Positions 46,737 through 58,005 are shown, counted from the stretch's first letter. The stretch is DNA of 64,000 nt from Schnuerera sp. xch1 (GCF_019931165.1 NZ_JAIOUP010000010.1:1-64000); one strand, 5' to 3'. Numbers and translations: made by a program. Notes: generated from the sequence alone by a model not told the origin.

Positions 46737-47207
46737 GTGCCTAGAAAAGGATATATAGCAAAAAGAGAAGTAACACCAGATCCTATATACAACGATAAAG
46801 TTGTTACTAAATTGATTAATAACATTATGCTGGATGGTAAGAAGGGAATCGCTCAAGACATAGTATATGGTGCATTTGACTTAGTAGCAGAGAAAACTGG
46901 TGAAGATGCACTTGAAGTTTTTTATAAAGCTATGAACAATATAATGCCGGTTTTAGAAGTTAAAGCAAGACGTATTGGTGGAGCAACTTACCAAGTGCCA
47001 GTAGAGGTAAGACCAGAAAGAAGAGAAACTTTAGGGCTTCGTTGGCTTGTTGGTTATGCAAGAGCAAGAGGCGAGAAAACTATGAAAGAAAGATTATCTA
47101 AAGAGATAATGGATGCAGCTAATAATACAGGTGCTAGTGTCAAAAAGAGAGAAGATACTCATAGAATGGCGGAATCTAATAAAGCATTCGCGCATTATAG
47201 ATGGTAG
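46737..47207 (+). CDS. rpsG: 30S ribosomal protein S7
   Basis: Primary 16S 3'-domain assembly protein that contacts the E-site tRNA. From GTG 46737 it is 156 residues, the standard length, starting [21 protein letters not shown] lies just upstream. The open frame continues back to 46665 through the structured gap but has no support there. [22 protein letters not shown] is the conserved central segment (in two parts). Confidence 0.97.
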   Translation: MPRKGYIAKREVTPDPIYNDKVVTKLINNIMLDGKKGIAQDIVYGAFDLVAEKTGEDALEVFYKAMNNIMPVLEVKARRIGGATYQVPVEVRPERRETLGLRWLVGYARARGEKTMKERLSKEIMDAANNTGASVKKREDTHRMAESNKAFAHYRW

Positions 47208-47270
47208 CATTTTGATAACAGATAATGAAATATGTAAAAGGGGACATAGAATCAGGAAGGAGGAATTATT

Positions 47271-49343
47271 GTGCCTAGAGAATTTGCATTAGAAAAAACA
47301 CGAAATATAGGAATAATGGCCCATATAGATGCAGGAAAAACAACTACCACAGAAAGAATATTGTTTTACACTGGAAAGATTCATAAAATAGGAGAGACAC
47401 ACGAAGGCGCTGCTCAAATGGATTGGATGGAACAAGAACAGGAAAGAGGAATTACTATTACATCTGCTGCCACTACATGTCATTGGAGAGATCATAGGAT
47501 TAACATAATTGATACGCCAGGGCACGTGGATTTCACTGTAGAAGTTGAAAGATCTCTTAGAGTTTTAGATGGCGCAGTAGCAGTTTTTTGCGCAAAAGGA
47601 GGGGTAGAACCTCAATCAGAAACAGTTTGGAGGCAAGCTGATAAGTATCATATTCCTCGAATGGCTTTTGTCAACAAGATGGATATAGTTGGAGCAGATT
47701 TCTTTAGAGTCGTAGATATGATGAAGGATAGACTAAAAACCAATCCTGTCCCCATACAATTACCTATTGGTAAAGAAGATAACTTTACAGGCATCATTGA
47801 CCTAATAAATATGAATGCTAGGGTATATAATGATGATCTTGGCCAGGATATAGAAGTAGTTGATATCCCTGAGGAGTTAAAAGATTTGGCAGAAGAGTAT
47901 AGGGAAAGTCTATTGGAAAATATAGCTGATTATAATGAAGATGTAATGATGAAATATCTTGAAGGAGAAGAAATAGAACCTCAAGAGATTATAGATGCAA
48001 TAAGAACTGCTACAATTAATGTAGATATTGTACCAGTATTATGTGGTACTGCTTATAAGAATAAGGGAGTTCAACCTTTATTAGATGCGATAGTAGATTT
48101 TTCACCATCACCAGTTGATATACCATCTATAAAAGGTATTTCAGTTGGTTCTTCAGATGAAACGTTAGAGAGACATTCATCCGATGATGAACCATTTTCT
48201 GCACTAGCATTTAAAATAGTAACTGACCCTTATGTTGGAAAACTTGCATATTTTAGGGTGTATTCAGGTACACTTAAAGCAGGATCTTATGTTTATAATT
48301 CTATAAAAGGTAAAAGAGAAAGAGTAGGAAGAATCCTATTAATGCATGCTAACAAAAGACAAGAAGTTGATGAAATTTATGCAGGAGATATTGCAGCAGC
48401 AGTTGGGCTTAAGGATACTTCCACAGGAGATACATTATGTGATGAAAATAATCAAATAATATTAGAAACTATGGAATTCCCTGAGCCTGTAATAGAAGTA
48501 GCTATTGAACCAAAATCAAAAGCTAGCCAAGAAAAGATGAGCATAGCTTTAGCAAAACTTGCTGAAGAGGACCCTACATTTAGAACATTTACAAATGATG
48601 AAACAGGACAAATTATAATTGCAGGTATGGGAGAATTGCATCTTGAAATAATCGTAGACAGGTTACTTAGGGAATTTAAAGTAGAAGCTACAGTAGGTAG
48701 CCCTCAGGTAGCTTATAAAGAATCTATTTCAACCTCTGCAGAAACTGATACAAAATATGTAAGACAATCTGGTGGCCGAGGTCAATATGGCCATGTTAAG
48801 ATAAAGATTGAACCACAAGAATCTGGCAAGGGATATGAATTTATTAACAAGATAGTAGGAGGAGCTATACCTAAAGAATATATACCATCTGTTGATGCTG
48901 GGATACAGGAAGCTATGCAATCAGGTATTCTTGGTGGATACCCAGTAGTAGATGTAAAGGTTACACTTTACGATGGTTCATATCATGAAGTCGACTCATC
49001 AGAAATGGCATTTAAGATAGCTGGTTCTATGGCTTTCAAGGAAGCTATGCAAAGAGCAAAACCAGAATTATTAGAGCCAATGATGAAGGTAGAAGTTATT
49101 GTGCCAGAGGAATACATGGGTGATGTAATAGGAGACATTAATTCAAGACGAGGTAGAATTGAGGGAATGAATCCAAGAGATGGTGTTCAAGTAGTAAGAG
49201 CATTTGTACCATTAGGAGAAATGTTTGGATATGCAACAGACCTTCGTTCTAACACCCAAGGTAGAGCAGTTTATACAATGCAATTTGATCACTATAATCC
49301 AGTACCAAATAATATTGCAGAAAAAATACTGGGTCATAAATAA
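47271..49343 (+). CDS. fusA: Elongation factor G
   Basis: Ribosomal translocase GTPase, 690 residues. AHIDAGKTT lies near 17-25, the switch region RGITITSAA near 58-66, DTPGHVDF near 81-88 and NKMD near 135-138, followed by domains II-V. GTG 47271 follows AAGGAGGAATT. It sits in the classic order rpsL-rpsG-fusA-tuf. The EF-G-like protein at 10578 is a divergent paralogue with a different P-loop. Confidence 0.98.
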   Translation: MPREFALEKTRNIGIMAHIDAGKTTTTERILFYTGKIHKIGETHEGAAQMDWMEQEQERGITITSAATTCHWRDHRINIIDTPGHVDFTVEVERSLRVLDGAVAVFCAKGGVEPQSETVWRQADKYHIPRMAFVNKMDIVGADFFRVVDMMKDRLKTNPVPIQLPIGKEDNFTGIIDLINMNARVYNDDLGQDIEVVDIPEELKDLAEEYRESLLENIADYNEDVMMKYLEGEEIEPQEIIDAIRTATINVDIVPVLCGTAYKNKGVQPLLDAIVDFSPSPVDIPSIKGISVGSSDETLERHSSDDEPFSALAFKIVTDPYVGKLAYFRVYSGTLKAGSYVYNSIKGKRERVGRILLMHANKRQEVDEIYAGDIAAAVGLKDTSTGDTLCDENNQIILETMEFPEPVIEVAIEPKSKASQEKMSIALAKLAEEDPTFRTFTNDETGQIIIAGMGELHLEIIVDRLLREFKVEATVGSPQVAYKESISTSAETDTKYVRQSGGRGQYGHVKIKIEPQESGKGYEFINKIVGGAIPKEYIPSVDAGIQEAMQSGILGGYPVVDVKVTLYDGSYHEVDSSEMAFKIAGSMAFKEAMQRAKPELLEPMMKVEVIVPEEYMGDVIGDINSRRGRIEGMNPRDGVQVVRAFVPLGEMFGYATDLRSNTQGRAVYTMQFDHYNPVPNNIAEKILGHK

Positions 49344-50572
49344 TAATATTTGCTAAGGAGGAATAAAAGATGTCAAAAGCAAAATATGAAAGAACAAAAC
49401 CCCATATTAATATAGGGACAATAGGTCACGTAGACCATGGTAAGACAACATTAACAGCAGCCATAACAAGAGTGCTAAACGATAGATTAGGAACAGGAGA
49501 AACTGTAGCATTTGACAACATAGATAAAGCACCAGAGGAAAGAGAAAGAGGAATAACAATATCTACAGCTCACGTAGAATATGAAACAGAAAATCGTCAC
49601 TATGCACACGTAGACTGTCCAGGCCACGCTGACTATGTAAAGAACATGATTACAGGAGCAGCACAAATGGATGGGGCGATATTAGTAGTATCAGCAGCAG
49701 ATGGACCAATGCCACAAACAAGAGAACATATTCTACTATCAAGAAACGTAGGGGTACCAAACATAATAGTATTCTTAAACAAAGCAGACATGGTAGATGA
49801 CGAAGAATTAATTGAATTAGTAGAAATGGAAGTAAGAGAATTGTTATCAGAATATGAATTTGATGGGGACAATACACCAATAATAATAGGTTCAGCATTA
49901 AAAGCACTAGAAGATCCAAGCAGTGAATGGGGAGACAAGATATTAGAATTGATGAAAGCAGTAGATGAAACAATTCCAGCTCCAGAAAGGGATACAGACA
50001 AACCATTCCTAATGCCAATAGAAGATGTATTCAGTATAACAGGAAGAGGAACAGTAGCAACAGGAAGAGTAGAAAGAGGAGTAGTAAAAACAGGAGATAA
50101 TGTAGAAATAGTAGGATTAACAAATGAATCCAGAACAGTAGTAGTAACAGGAGTAGAAATGTTCAGAAAGACATTAGACGAAGCACAAGCAGGAGACAAC
50201 ATAGGAGCATTATTAAGAGGGGTACAAAGAACAGACATAGAAAGAGGTCAAGTATTAGCAAAACCAGGAACAATAACACCACATACAAAATTCGAATCAG
50301 AAGTATATGTATTGAAAAAAGAAGAAGGAGGAAGACATACTCCATTCTTTAATGGATACAGACCACAATTCTACTTCAGAACAACAGACGTAACAGGAAA
50401 CATAGAATTAGATGAAGGAGTAGAAATGGTAATGCCAGGAGACAATGCAAAGTTTACTATTGAATTAATAACACCAATAGCGATAGAAGAAGGATTAAGA
50501 TTTTCAATACGTGAAGGTGGAAGAACTGTAGGTTCTGGAGTTGTTACTAAGGTTATTGAATAATTAAAATTG
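49339..50572 (+). repeat. 1,234-base direct repeat, copy 2 (tuf)
   Basis: Second copy of the block at 33298-34531. Its left edge lies inside the fusA stop region (identity begins at AATAATAATATTT) and its right edge ten bases past the tuf stop codon. Confidence 0.9.
49370..50563 (+). CDS. tuf: Elongation factor Tu (copy 2, str operon)
   Basis: Last gene of the str operon, 26 bases after fusA. The protein is identical to copy 1 at 33329 over all 397 residues, and no base difference was found on reading. Perfect identity over a 16-kb distance points to gene conversion or a very recent duplication. This copy has the ancestral neighbourhood. A separate terminator of different sequence follows it. 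Confidence 0.98.
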   Translation: MSKAKYERTKPHINIGTIGHVDHGKTTLTAAITRVLNDRLGTGETVAFDNIDKAPEERERGITISTAHVEYETENRHYAHVDCPGHADYVKNMITGAAQMDGAILVVSAADGPMPQTREHILLSRNVGVPNIIVFLNKADMVDDEELIELVEMEVRELLSEYEFDGDNTPIIIGSALKALEDPSSEWGDKILELMKAVDETIPAPERDTDKPFLMPIEDVFSITGRGTVATGRVERGVVKTGDNVEIVGLTNESRTVVVTGVEMFRKTLDEAQAGDNIGALLRGVQRTDIERGQVLAKPGTITPHTKFESEVYVLKKEEGGRHTPFFNGYRPQFYFRTTDVTGNIELDEGVEMVMPGDNAKFTIELITPIAIEEGLRFSIREGGRTVGSGVVTKVIE

Positions 50573-50578
50573 ATATTT

Positions 50579-50606
50579 AAGAGGGGGATACAACGCCCCT
50601 TCTTTT
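50579..50606 (+). terminator. Terminator after the str operon
   Basis: AAGAGGGGG (50579-50587) pairs with CCCCTTCTT (50596-50604) including one G-T pair, ending in TTTT. Confidence 0.8.
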
Positions 50607-50748
50607 GATATTTTATTTAGTATAAGAAGCAAGTAAAAAAATAATAAAAAAATTAATTTATATTAAAAAAACACTTGAGTTTTTGTCTAATTTACTATAA
50701 ACTATATTAGTGTTTTATTTTAGACATTGCGATGATACAAAAGGTTGC

Positions 50749-50776
50749 TTGACATTCAATTCTTTAAGTATATTTT
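50749..50776 (+). promoter_or_regulatory. Candidate promoter of the S10 operon
   Basis: TTGACA (50749-50754) with TATTTT (50771-50776) 16 bases on; TATATT overlaps at 50769. Upstream, AAAACACT and AGTGTTTT (about 50668-50716) form an inverted repeat of unknown role. Confidence 0.5.
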
Positions 50777-50849
50777 GGAAATCATTGTGATTGTTTATAT
50801 AATTGAATGTTAGGGGAATTTTTGTTGAGAATGTCCGGTTTAAAATCGG

Positions 50850-50937
50850 GCGACTGGAATTGCCCTATGCGCAACACACCTGGAAGTGTGTATTGGCAAT
50901 TCTATGTCGCATGTAAAAATGCTAACATGCGATAGAA
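50850..50937 (+). promoter_or_regulatory. Structured leader of the S10 operon
   Basis: GAATTGCC (from about 50856) pairs with GGCAATTC (about 50894-50901), enclosing a hairpin ACACAC/GTGTGT. A second hairpin, TCGCATGT/ACATGCGA, follows and ends just before the AGAAGGAGGG of rpsJ. Such a leader fits autogenous control of the S10 operon (by L4 in other bacteria), but the regulator here is unknown. Confidence 0.55.
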
Positions 50938-50949
50938 GGAGGGAATTAA

Positions 50950-51267
50950 ATGGCAAACAGTAGTAAACAAAAAATAAGAATTAGATTAAAAGCTTATGAT
51001 CATGAATTGTTAGACAATTCAGCTCAGAAGATAGTGGAGACTGCTAAGAGAACAGGTGCCAATGTATCGGGGCCAGTGCCACTACCAACAGAGAAAGAAG
51101 TTATTACAATTTTACGAGCAGTTCATAAGTATAAGGATTCAAGAGAACAATTTGAACAGAGAACACACAAGAGATTGATAGATATTCTTAATCCAAATCA
51201 AAAAACGGTAGATTCATTAATGAAGTTAAATTTACCAGCTGGAGTTGATATTGAGATTAAGCTATAA
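50950..51267 (+). CDS. rpsJ: 30S ribosomal protein S10
   Basis: Small-subunit head protein, also the NusE component of antitermination complexes. The 105 residues start with [15 protein letters not shown] and contain [12 protein letters not shown] near 40-51 and [11 protein letters not shown] near 75. AGAAGGAGGG precedes ATG 50950. First gene of the S10 operon, behind a structured leader. Confidence 0.97.
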   Translation: MANSSKQKIRIRLKAYDHELLDNSAQKIVETAKRTGANVSGPVPLPTEKEVITILRAVHKYKDSREQFEQRTHKRLIDILNPNQKTVDSLMKLNLPAGVDIEIKL

Positions 51268-51324
51268 TTTCTTAGGATGATTACCAACAAGAGTAATCCG
51301 CTGTAGGAAAATAGGAGGTGTAGT

Positions 51325-51954
51325 ATGAAAAATATATTAGGTAGAAAAGTAGGAATGACTCAAATTTTTGACGAAGATGGAATATTTATTCCAGTTACAG
51401 TAATAGAAGCAGGACCGCTAAAAGTGATTCAAAAGAAAACTGAAGAAAAAGACGGTTATAACGCAATTCAAGTAGGCTTTGGAGAAGTGAAAGAAGATAG
51501 GGTTAATAAACCTATGAAAGGCCACTTTGACAAAGCGGAAGTAGAATATAAAAAATATACTAAAGAGTTTAAAATAGATAATATAGATGATTTTGAAATA
51601 GGTCAAGAGATTAAAGTTGATATATTTGAAGAAGGAGACAAAATAGATGTTGTAGGAACATCTAAGGGAAAAGGAACTCAAGGAACTATTAAAAGACATA
51701 ATTATGGCAGAGGACCTGAAACGCATGGTTCAAAATACCATAGAGGAGGGGGAGCAAGATCTGCGGCTGCATATCCAGGTAGGGTATTTAAAGGAAGAAA
51801 AGGGCCTGGAAGAATGGGCAATGAGAGAGTAACAGTTCAAAATCTTGAAGTTGTAAGAGTAGATGCAGATAGAAATCTATTATTAATAAAAGGTGCTATT
51901 CCAGGGCCAAAGGGCGGATTAATAACAATTAGAAAATCTGTTCTAAATAAATAG
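51325..51954 (+). CDS. rplC: 50S ribosomal protein L3
   Basis: Early assembly protein near the peptidyl transferase centre. The 209 residues have [10 protein letters not shown] at the N-terminus, the central extension with [15 protein letters not shown] around residue 135-150, and [10 protein letters not shown] near the end. ATAGGAGGTG precedes ATG 51325. Confidence 0.97.
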   Translation: MKNILGRKVGMTQIFDEDGIFIPVTVIEAGPLKVIQKKTEEKDGYNAIQVGFGEVKEDRVNKPMKGHFDKAEVEYKKYTKEFKIDNIDDFEIGQEIKVDIFEEGDKIDVVGTSKGKGTQGTIKRHNYGRGPETHGSKYHRGGGARSAAAYPGRVFKGRKGPGRMGNERVTVQNLEVVRVDADRNLLLIKGAIPGPKGGLITIRKSVLNK

Positions 51955-51984
51955 TAGCGTAGTGTTAGGAAAGGAGGATGTAGC

Positions 51985-52608
51985 ATGCCTAAGGTGAATG
52001 TTCATAATATGTTAGGTGAACAAGTAGAAGAAATAGAATTAAATGAAAATATATTTGGCATAGATGTAAATCATGATGCACTTCATCAAGTAGTAAAGAG
52101 TCAACTTGCTAACAAAAGGCAAGGAACCCAGTCAGCTAAGACAAGGGCTGATGTAAGAGGTGGAGGAAGAAAACCATGGAGACAGAAAGGTACTGGTAGA
52201 GCTCGCCAAGGTAGCATAAGATCACCACAATGGACTGGTGGCGGAGTTGTCTTTGCACCAAAGCCAAGAGATTATAGTTTTAAAGTACCTAAGAAAGTTA
52301 AAAGACTTGCAATGAAATCAGCATTAAGTTCAAAAGTTTTAGATAATGAAATAATTGTATTAGATCAGTTAAGTTTAGAAGAACCTAAAACTAAAGAGAT
52401 GGCAAAGATATTAGCTAATGTTAATGCTGGTAAAAAAGTTATTATTGTAATGGATAAAAAGGATATAAACATAGTCAAATCTGCGAGAAATATTCCTAAT
52501 GTACAAACTGCATTGGTTAATACGTTAAATGTCTATGATATATTAAAATCTGATTCTTTTATCATAACTAAAGATGCAGTAAAGAAAGTGGAGGAGGTGT
52601 ATGCATAA
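51985..52608 (+). CDS. rplD: 50S ribosomal protein L4
   Basis: Large-subunit protein lining the exit tunnel; in several bacteria it also represses the S10 operon. The 207 residues contain the tunnel loop [20 protein letters not shown] near 54-73. AAAGGAGGATG precedes ATG 51985. Its stop codon overlaps the rplW start by one base (TAATG), suggesting translational coupling. Confidence 0.97.
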   Translation: MPKVNVHNMLGEQVEEIELNENIFGIDVNHDALHQVVKSQLANKRQGTQSAKTRADVRGGGRKPWRQKGTGRARQGSIRSPQWTGGGVVFAPKPRDYSFKVPKKVKRLAMKSALSSKVLDNEIIVLDQLSLEEPKTKEMAKILANVNAGKKVIIVMDKKDINIVKSARNIPNVQTALVNTLNVYDILKSDSFIITKDAVKKVEEVYA

Positions 52609-52898
52609 TGCGTATTCCACACGATATCATCATTAAACCTATAATTACAGAGGCAAGTATGGATTCTATGGCTGAAGGCAAATATACTTTTAAGGTTGAT
52701 AGAAGAGCAAACAAATCAGAAATAAAAAAAGCCATAGAGAAGATATTTGATGTTAAAGTTAAAAAGGTAAATACCATGAATATGCTAGGAAAGAAAAAGA
52801 GAATGGGAGTACACACCGGAAGGAGACCAAATTGGAAAAAAGCAATAGTTACTTTAACCGAAGATTCTAAGGAAATAGAATTCTTTGAAGGAATGTAG
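52608..52898 (+). CDS. rplW: 50S ribosomal protein L23
   Basis: Sits at the tunnel exit and docks trigger factor and SRP. The 96 residues include [16 protein letters not shown] near the N-terminus and [20 protein letters not shown] near 60-79. The start overlaps the rplD stop; GGAGGAGGTG lies within the end of rplD. Confidence 0.97.
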   Translation: MRIPHDIIIKPIITEASMDSMAEGKYTFKVDRRANKSEIKKAIEKIFDVKVKKVNTMNMLGKKKRMGVHTGRRPNWKKAIVTLTEDSKEIEFFEGM

Positions 52899-52928
52899 TA
52901 AAGTTTTTATAAAAAGGAGGGAATACTA

Positions 52929-53759
52929 ATGGGTATTAAAAAATACAAAGCAACTTCCCCAGCAATTCGTCAAATGACTGTTTCCTCATTTGAAGAGATT
53001 ACTAAGAGAAAACCTGAAAAATCACTGGTTGTTAGTTTGAAAAAGACAGGCGGAAGAAACTCACAAGGTAGGATAACTGCACGCTATAGAGGAGGCGGAG
53101 CAAAGAAAAAATATAGAATTATCGATTTTAGAAGGAATAAAGATGGAGTACCAGGGAAAGTTGCAGCAATAGAATATGATCCAAATAGAACTGCAAACAT
53201 TGCACTTATTAACTATGCTGATGGTGAAAAGAGATATATACTTGCTCCAAATAAATTAAAAGTTGGAGATATAATAGAATCAGGAGTAGATGCTGATATA
53301 AAAATAGGTAATACCTTACCTCTTAGAAATATACCTGTAGGTACTACTGTTCATAATATTGAACTTACACCAGGCAAGGGAGGACAATTAGCTAGGTCTG
53401 CTGGTTCTGAAGCTCAATTGATGGCTAAAGAAGGAAGATATGCACAACTTAGATTGCCATCAGGAGAATTTAGGCTTGTATTATTAGATTGTCGTGCAAC
53501 AATTGGTCAAGTAGGAAATGTTGATCATGAGAACTTAACACTAGGTAAAGCTGGGAAAAACAGACATAAAGGTAGAAGACCTTCAGTTAGAGGAAGTGTA
53601 ATGAATCCAGTAGATCATCCACATGGCGGTGGAGAAGGAAGAGCACCTATAGGTATGCCATCTCCAGTAACTCCATGGGGTAAACCAACTATAGGATATA
53701 AAACTAGATCTAAGAATAAAAAATCTGACAAATATATTGTAAGAAGAAGGAAAAAATAG
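52929..53759 (+). CDS. rplB: 50S ribosomal protein L2
   Basis: Highly conserved protein needed for subunit association and peptidyl transfer. The 276 residues include [20 protein letters not shown] near 40-59 and the C-terminal [18 protein letters not shown] near 224-241, with the catalytically important histidine. AAAAGGAGGG precedes ATG 52929. Confidence 0.98.
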   Translation: MGIKKYKATSPAIRQMTVSSFEEITKRKPEKSLVVSLKKTGGRNSQGRITARYRGGGAKKKYRIIDFRRNKDGVPGKVAAIEYDPNRTANIALINYADGEKRYILAPNKLKVGDIIESGVDADIKIGNTLPLRNIPVGTTVHNIELTPGKGGQLARSAGSEAQLMAKEGRYAQLRLPSGEFRLVLLDCRATIGQVGNVDHENLTLGKAGKNRHKGRRPSVRGSVMNPVDHPHGGGEGRAPIGMPSPVTPWGKPTIGYKTRSKNKKSDKYIVRRRKK

Positions 53760-53790
53760 TTTATGTCGTTATCTGAAAGGAGGAATAGTA

Positions 53791-54075
53791 ATGGGTAGAT
53801 CTTTGAAGAAGGGTCCTTTTTGTGATGAACATCTTCTTAAGAAGATAGAAGAATTAAATAAAAATAACAATAAAAAAGTTATTAAGACTTGGTCACGTCG
53901 TTCCACTGTATTTCCCCAAATGATCGGTCATACTATAGCAGTACATGATGGTAGAAAACATGTACCAATATATATTACTGAGGATATGGTAGGACATAAA
54001 CTTGGCGAATTTGTGCCTACTAGAACGTTTAGAGGCCATGGTAGTAAGACTGAAAAGTCAACAGCGTTAAAATAG
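53791..54075 (+). CDS. rpsS: 30S ribosomal protein S19
   Basis: Small-subunit head protein, 94 residues, with the near-invariant [16 protein letters not shown] start and [20 protein letters not shown] near 34-53. GAAAGGAGG precedes ATG 53791. It is followed by rplV in the standard S10 order. Confidence 0.97.
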   Translation: MGRSLKKGPFCDEHLLKKIEELNKNNNKKVIKTWSRRSTVFPQMIGHTIAVHDGRKHVPIYITEDMVGHKLGEFVPTRTFRGHGSKTEKSTALK

Positions 54076-54112
54076 AATAGCATTGAAATAGAGGATAAAG
54101 GAGGGAATTAGC

Positions 54113-54448
54113 ATGGAAGCCAGAGCTATAGCTAAATATATAAGAATTTCACCTCTAAAGGTAAATTATATATGCAATGAGATTAGAGGCAAACAAGTAG
54201 ATGAAGCCCTATCAATTCTAAGATTTACACCGAAGAAAGGTGCAAAAGAACTTGAAAAAGTTTTGAATTCAGCTATTGCAAATGCGGAAAACAATTTTAA
54301 TATGGATAGAGACAATTTATATATTAAAGAAGCCTATGCTAACGATGGTCCTCAGCTCAAAAGATGGAGACCAAAAGCAAAAGGAATGGCTTATCCTTTA
54401 ATAAAAAGAACTAGCCATATAGGAGTAGTAGTAGACGAAAAAGAGTAG
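54113..54448 (+). CDS. rplV: 50S ribosomal protein L22
   Basis: Tunnel protein whose long hairpin reaches the constriction with L4. The 111 residues include AIAKYIRISPLKVNYI at the N-terminus and the hairpin segment GPQLKRWRPKAKGMAYPL near 79-96. AAAGGAGGG precedes ATG 54113. It ends 15 bases before rpsC. Confidence 0.97.
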   Translation: MEARAIAKYIRISPLKVNYICNEIRGKQVDEALSILRFTPKKGAKELEKVLNSAIANAENNFNMDRDNLYIKEAYANDGPQLKRWRPKAKGMAYPLIKRTSHIGVVVDEKE

Positions 54449-54463
54449 AAAAGGAGGGATAAA

Positions 54464-55144
54464 ATGGGTCAAAAGGTAAACCCACATGGATTAAGAGTTG
54501 GGGTAATAAAAGATTGGGATTCAAAATGGTATGCCGATAAGAAGAACTTCAACGAACTCTTAATTGAAGATCATGAAATTCGTAAATATATTAAGAAAAA
54601 GCTATATATAGCTGGAATTTCTAAAATAGAGGTAGAGAGAGCTGCTAATAGAATTAAGTTGTCCGTATATACAGCTAAACCTGGCATGGTAATAGGTAAA
54701 GGTGGTTCTGGTGTCGAAATATTAAGAAAAGAAATTGAAAAGCTTACAGGTAAAAATGTAATCATAAACGTAGAGGAAGTAAAAGTACTAGAACTAGATG
54801 CTCAGTTAGTGGCAGAAAATATTGCATCTCAACTTGAGAGAAGAGTTTCATTCAGGAGAGCTATGAAACAAGCGATCCAAAGAACTATGAGATCAGGTGC
54901 TAAAGGAATAAAGACATCTATATCTGGTAGACTTGGTGGAGCTGATATGGCAAGGACTGAAGGCTATAGTGAAGGAACAATACCTCTTCAAACTTTAAGA
55001 GCTGATATAGATTATGGATTTACTGAAGCAGATACTACCTATGGAAAATTGGGAGTAAAGGTTTGGATATATAAAGGAGAAGTTCTTCCTACTAAAAAAG
55101 TAGATGAAGAAGAAAAAAATCGAGAAAAGAATAAAAGAAAATAG
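54464..55144 (+). CDS. rpsC: 30S ribosomal protein S3
   Basis: mRNA-entry protein with helicase activity on the 30S subunit. The 226 residues start [17 protein letters not shown] and hold a KH domain with [12 protein letters not shown] near 76-87. The C-terminal tail is lysine-rich. AAAAGGAGGG precedes ATG 54464. Confidence 0.97.
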   Translation: MGQKVNPHGLRVGVIKDWDSKWYADKKNFNELLIEDHEIRKYIKKKLYIAGISKIEVERAANRIKLSVYTAKPGMVIGKGGSGVEILRKEIEKLTGKNVIINVEEVKVLELDAQLVAENIASQLERRVSFRRAMKQAIQRTMRSGAKGIKTSISGRLGGADMARTEGYSEGTIPLQTLRADIDYGFTEADTTYGKLGVKVWIYKGEVLPTKKVDEEEKNREKNKRK

Positions 55145-55177
55145 ATTATAAGTAGCTGTAGGAAGGAGGAAGGTAAA

Positions 55178-55621
55178 ATGTTAATGCCTAAAAGAGTAAA
55201 ATATCGTAGAGTTCATAGAGGAAGAATGAAAGGAAATGCAACCAGAGGGAATAAGCTTACTTATGGTGAATATGGACTACAAGCTCTTGAACCAGTATGG
55301 ATAACTTCTAATCAAATAGAAGCAGCTAGACGTGCCATGACAAGATCCATCAAAAGGGGAGGAAATATCTGGATAAAAGTATTTCCTGATAAACCAGTCA
55401 CTGAAAAACCTGCTGAAACTAGAATGGGTTCAGGTAAAGGAGCTCCTGAGTATTGGGTAGCAGTGGTTAAACCTGGAAGGATCCTATTTGAAATGGGAGG
55501 AGTATCTGAAGAAGTAGCAAGAGAAGCCATGAGGTTGGCAGCACACAAATTGCCTATAAAGACTAAATTTGTAACTCGTGAGGATAGTGGAGAAAAGGGT
55601 GGTGAAGCTAATGAAGGCTAA
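55178..55621 (+). CDS. rplP: 50S ribosomal protein L16
   Basis: Late-assembling protein next to the A-site tRNA. The 147 residues begin [16 protein letters not shown], with [19 protein letters not shown] near 61-79 and [18 protein letters not shown] near 84-101. GGAAGGAGGAAGG precedes ATG 55178; ATG 55184 is an alternative. The end overlaps rpmC by 11 bases. Confidence 0.97.
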   Translation: MLMPKRVKYRRVHRGRMKGNATRGNKLTYGEYGLQALEPVWITSNQIEAARRAMTRSIKRGGNIWIKVFPDKPVTEKPAETRMGSGKGAPEYWVAVVKPGRILFEMGGVSEEVAREAMRLAAHKLPIKTKFVTREDSGEKGGEANEG

Positions 55622-55817
55622 GGAAATTCGCCAAATGACAGATCAAGAGTTAAATACAAAATTGTTAGATTTTAAAAATGAATTATTTAACTTGCGTTTT
55701 CAATTGGCTACAGGTCAATTAGATAACCCTATGAGAATAAAAACGGTAAGAAAAAATATTGCTCGAATTAAAACTATAATCAGGGAACGAGAATTAGGTA
55801 TAAGAAAGGAGGTCTAA
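55611..55817 (+). CDS. rpmC: 50S ribosomal protein L29
   Basis: Small two-helix protein at the tunnel exit, 68 residues ([13 protein letters not shown] start, [11 protein letters not shown], then [10 protein letters not shown]). ATG 55611 lies inside the rplP end with GGGTGGTG upstream; an open frame reaching to 55578 is not the start. The overlap suggests translational coupling with rplP. Confidence 0.95.
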   Translation: MKAKEIRQMTDQELNTKLLDFKNELFNLRFQLATGQLDNPMRIKTVRKNIARIKTIIRERELGIRKEV

Positions 55818-55823
55818 CCTCAT

Positions 55824-56078
55824 ATGGAAAGAGGAAACCGTAAAGTAAGAACAGGTGAAGTTGTAAGCGATAAAATGGATAAGACAATAGTAGTTGCTGT
55901 TGAAACATTCGTAACACACCCTTTATATAAAAAACAAATTAAGAAGACTACAAAATTTAAAGCTCACGATGAAAACAATGAGTGCAAAGTTGGAGACGTA
56001 GTGAAAATAATGGAAACTAGACCATTAAGTAAAGATAAATGTTGGAGACTTGTAAATATTATAGAAAAAGCAAAATAG
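55824..56078 (+). CDS. rpsQ: 30S ribosomal protein S17
   Basis: OB-fold 16S-binding protein, 84 residues, with [22 protein letters not shown] split over 5-26 and the closing [23 protein letters not shown] precedes ATG 55824, six bases after the rpmC stop. Confidence 0.97.
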   Translation: MERGNRKVRTGEVVSDKMDKTIVVAVETFVTHPLYKKQIKKTTKFKAHDENNECKVGDVVKIMETRPLSKDKCWRLVNIIEKAK

Positions 56079-56106
56079 TCCTTATACCTGGAAAGGAGGG
56101 TATCCA

Positions 56107-56475
56107 ATGATTCAAGTAGAAAGCAGAATGAAAGTTGCTGATAATTCAGGTGCAAAAGAGTTGCAAGTTATTAGAGTATTAGGAGGAACTAATAAGAAGT
56201 ATGCCAAAATAGGAGACGTTGTAGTTTGCTCTGTTAAAAGTGCAACACCTGGAGGAGTTGTTAAAAAAGGAGAAGTAGTTAAAGCTGTAGTCGTAAGGAC
56301 TAAGCACGGTGTAAGAAGAAATGACGGATCTTATATTAAATTTGACGATAATGCAGCAGTTATTATAAAAGATGATAATAATCCAGCTGGAACGCGTATA
56401 TTTGGCCCAGTAACAAGAGAATTAAGAAGAGGAAATTACATGAAAATAATATCCTTAGCACCGGAAGTATTATAA
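56107..56475 (+). CDS. rplN: 50S ribosomal protein L14
   Basis: Interface protein that contacts 16S rRNA and binds the silencing factor RsfS in other bacteria. The 122 residues begin [19 protein letters not shown] and end [23 protein letters not shown] in full-length form (quoted in short parts). AAAGGAGGG precedes ATG 56107. Confidence 0.97.
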   Translation: MIQVESRMKVADNSGAKELQVIRVLGGTNKKYAKIGDVVVCSVKSATPGGVVKKGEVVKAVVVRTKHGVRRNDGSYIKFDDNAAVIIKDDNNPAGTRIFGPVTRELRRGNYMKIISLAPEVL

Positions 56476-56490
56476 GAGGAGGTGTATAGT

Positions 56491-56802
56491 ATGCATGTTA
56501 AGAATGGAGATACCGTGGTGGTTATTTCTGGAAAAGACAAAGGCAAAAAAGGTAAGGTTCTAAAAGTATTACCTAAAGAAAATAAAGTAATCGTTGAAGG
56601 ATTAAATATGACTACTAAGCATGTCAAGGCACAAGGAGCTAATCAACAAGGAGGAAGAATTACTAAAGAAGGGCCAATGAATGCATCAAAGGTTATGTAC
56701 TATTGCAGTAAAGATAAAACAGGAGTTAGAGTAGGACATAAATTTCTAGATAATGGTTCGAAGGTTAGAATATGTAAAAAATGTGGAGAAGTATTGGATT
56801 AA
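56491..56802 (+). CDS. rplX: 50S ribosomal protein L24
   Basis: KOW-domain assembly initiator for the 50S subunit, 103 residues, with VISGKDKGKKGKVLKV near 11-26 and a C-terminal KICKKCGEVLD. The CxxC plus an upstream YYCSKDK leaves three to four cysteines. ATG 56491 follows AGAGGAGGTG; the frame begins inside that site at 56482. Confidence 0.96.
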   Translation: MHVKNGDTVVVISGKDKGKKGKVLKVLPKENKVIVEGLNMTTKHVKAQGANQQGGRITKEGPMNASKVMYYCSKDKTGVRVGHKFLDNGSKVRICKKCGEVLD

Positions 56803-56831
56803 TAATGTACTATTGAAAGGAGGTAATAGGA

Positions 56832-57374
56832 ATGACTTCCAGATTGAAAGAAAAATATAAAAATGAAGTTATACCAGCTCTAATGGAGATGTTTAAATAT
56901 AAAAGTGTTATGGAGGTTCCAAAACTTGAAAAGATTATAATAAACATGGGGGTTGGAGAAGCTAAAGACAATCCAAAGGCTTTAGAGAATGCGGTTAAAG
57001 AATTGGAACTTATCACAGGTCAAAAACCAGTAGTAACAAAAGCAAAAAAATCAATTTCTAACTTTAAGATTCGTAAAGGTATGAATGTGGGTACTAAGGT
57101 AACCTTAAGAGGAAAAAAGATGTATGACTTTTTAGATAAATTAGCAAACATTTCATTACCAAGAGTTAGGGATTTTAGAGGAATAAGTGGTTCATCATTT
57201 GACGGTAGAGGCAATTATGCATTGGGAATAAAGGAACAATTGATTTTCCCAGAAATAGAATATGATATGGTGGAAAGCGTGAGAGGACTAGATATATCAA
57301 TAGTTACAACTGCTAATACAGATGAAGAAGCGAAAGCATTTTTAGAATTAATGGGTATGCCATTTAAAAAATAG
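56832..57374 (+). CDS. rplE: 50S ribosomal protein L5
   Basis: 5S rRNA-binding protein of the central protuberance, 180 residues, with [16 protein letters not shown] near 33-48 and [15 protein letters not shown] near 88-102. GAAAGGAGG precedes ATG 56832. It is followed 18 bases later by rpsN. Confidence 0.97.
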   Translation: MTSRLKEKYKNEVIPALMEMFKYKSVMEVPKLEKIIINMGVGEAKDNPKALENAVKELELITGQKPVVTKAKKSISNFKIRKGMNVGTKVTLRGKKMYDFLDKLANISLPRVRDFRGISGSSFDGRGNYALGIKEQLIFPEIEYDMVESVRGLDISIVTTANTDEEAKAFLELMGMPFKK

Positions 57375-57392
57375 AAAAGGAGGAAGGATATT

Positions 57393-57578
57393 TTGGCAAA
57401 GAAGTCAATGATCGCTAAACAGAAAAGGAAAGCGAAATTTAGTACTAGAGAGTACAATAGATGCAAAATATGTGGAAGACCTCATGGTTATTTAAGAAAA
57501 TACGGAATATGTCGTATTTGTTTTAGAGAATTGGCATATAAAGGTCAAATCCCTGGAGTTAGAAAAGCGAGTTGGTAG
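57393..57578 (+). CDS. rpsN: 30S ribosomal protein S14 (zinc type)
   Basis: Short zinc-binding S14, 61 residues, with C24/C27 and C40/C43 and the closing [14 protein letters not shown] 57393 follows AAAAGGAGGAAGG. Having the zinc form here suggests that any zinc-free paralogue would be elsewhere, possibly under Zur. Confidence 0.96.
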   Translation: MAKKSMIAKQKRKAKFSTREYNRCKICGRPHGYLRKYGICRICFRELAYKGQIPGVRKASW

Positions 57579-57609
57579 TATTTAATGTCTTGAAAGGAGG
57601 TAGCTAATT

Positions 57610-58005
57610 ATGATGACTGACCCAATTGCAGATATGTTAACGAGAATAAGAAACGGGAATAATGTAAAACATGAATCTGTTGATGTTCCTGCCTCAAATA
57701 TGAAGAAAGAGATAGCCCAAATTTTATTAGATGAAGGCTTTATAAAAGGATTTGATATAATAGAGGATGGAAAACAAGGGATTATTAGAATAGAATTTAA
57801 ATATGGTAAATATGGAGAAAAAGTAATAAGTGGAATTAAAAGAATATCAAAACCAGGATTGAGGGTTTATGTTAAAAGTGACGAAATTCCAAGAGTATTA
57901 GGTGGACTTGGAATAGCGATTCTTTCAACATCAAAGGGTATTATGACCGATAAAAAAGCAAAAAAAGAAGGAGTAGGTGGAGAAGTTGTTTGTTATGTAT
58001 GGTAA
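57610..58005 (+). CDS. rpsH: 30S ribosomal protein S8
   Basis: Central-domain 16S-binding protein that represses the spc operon in E. coli. The 131 residues include [12 protein letters not shown] near 4-15 and [18 protein letters not shown] near 102-119. GAAAGGAGGT precedes two adjacent ATG codons; the first is used here, and the second would remove one residue. Confidence 0.97.
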   Translation: MMTDPIADMLTRIRNGNNVKHESVDVPASNMKKEIAQILLDEGFIKGFDIIEDGKQGIIRIEFKYGKYGEKVISGIKRISKPGLRVYVKSDEIPRVLGGLGIAILSTSKGIMTDKKAKKEGVGGEVVCYVW

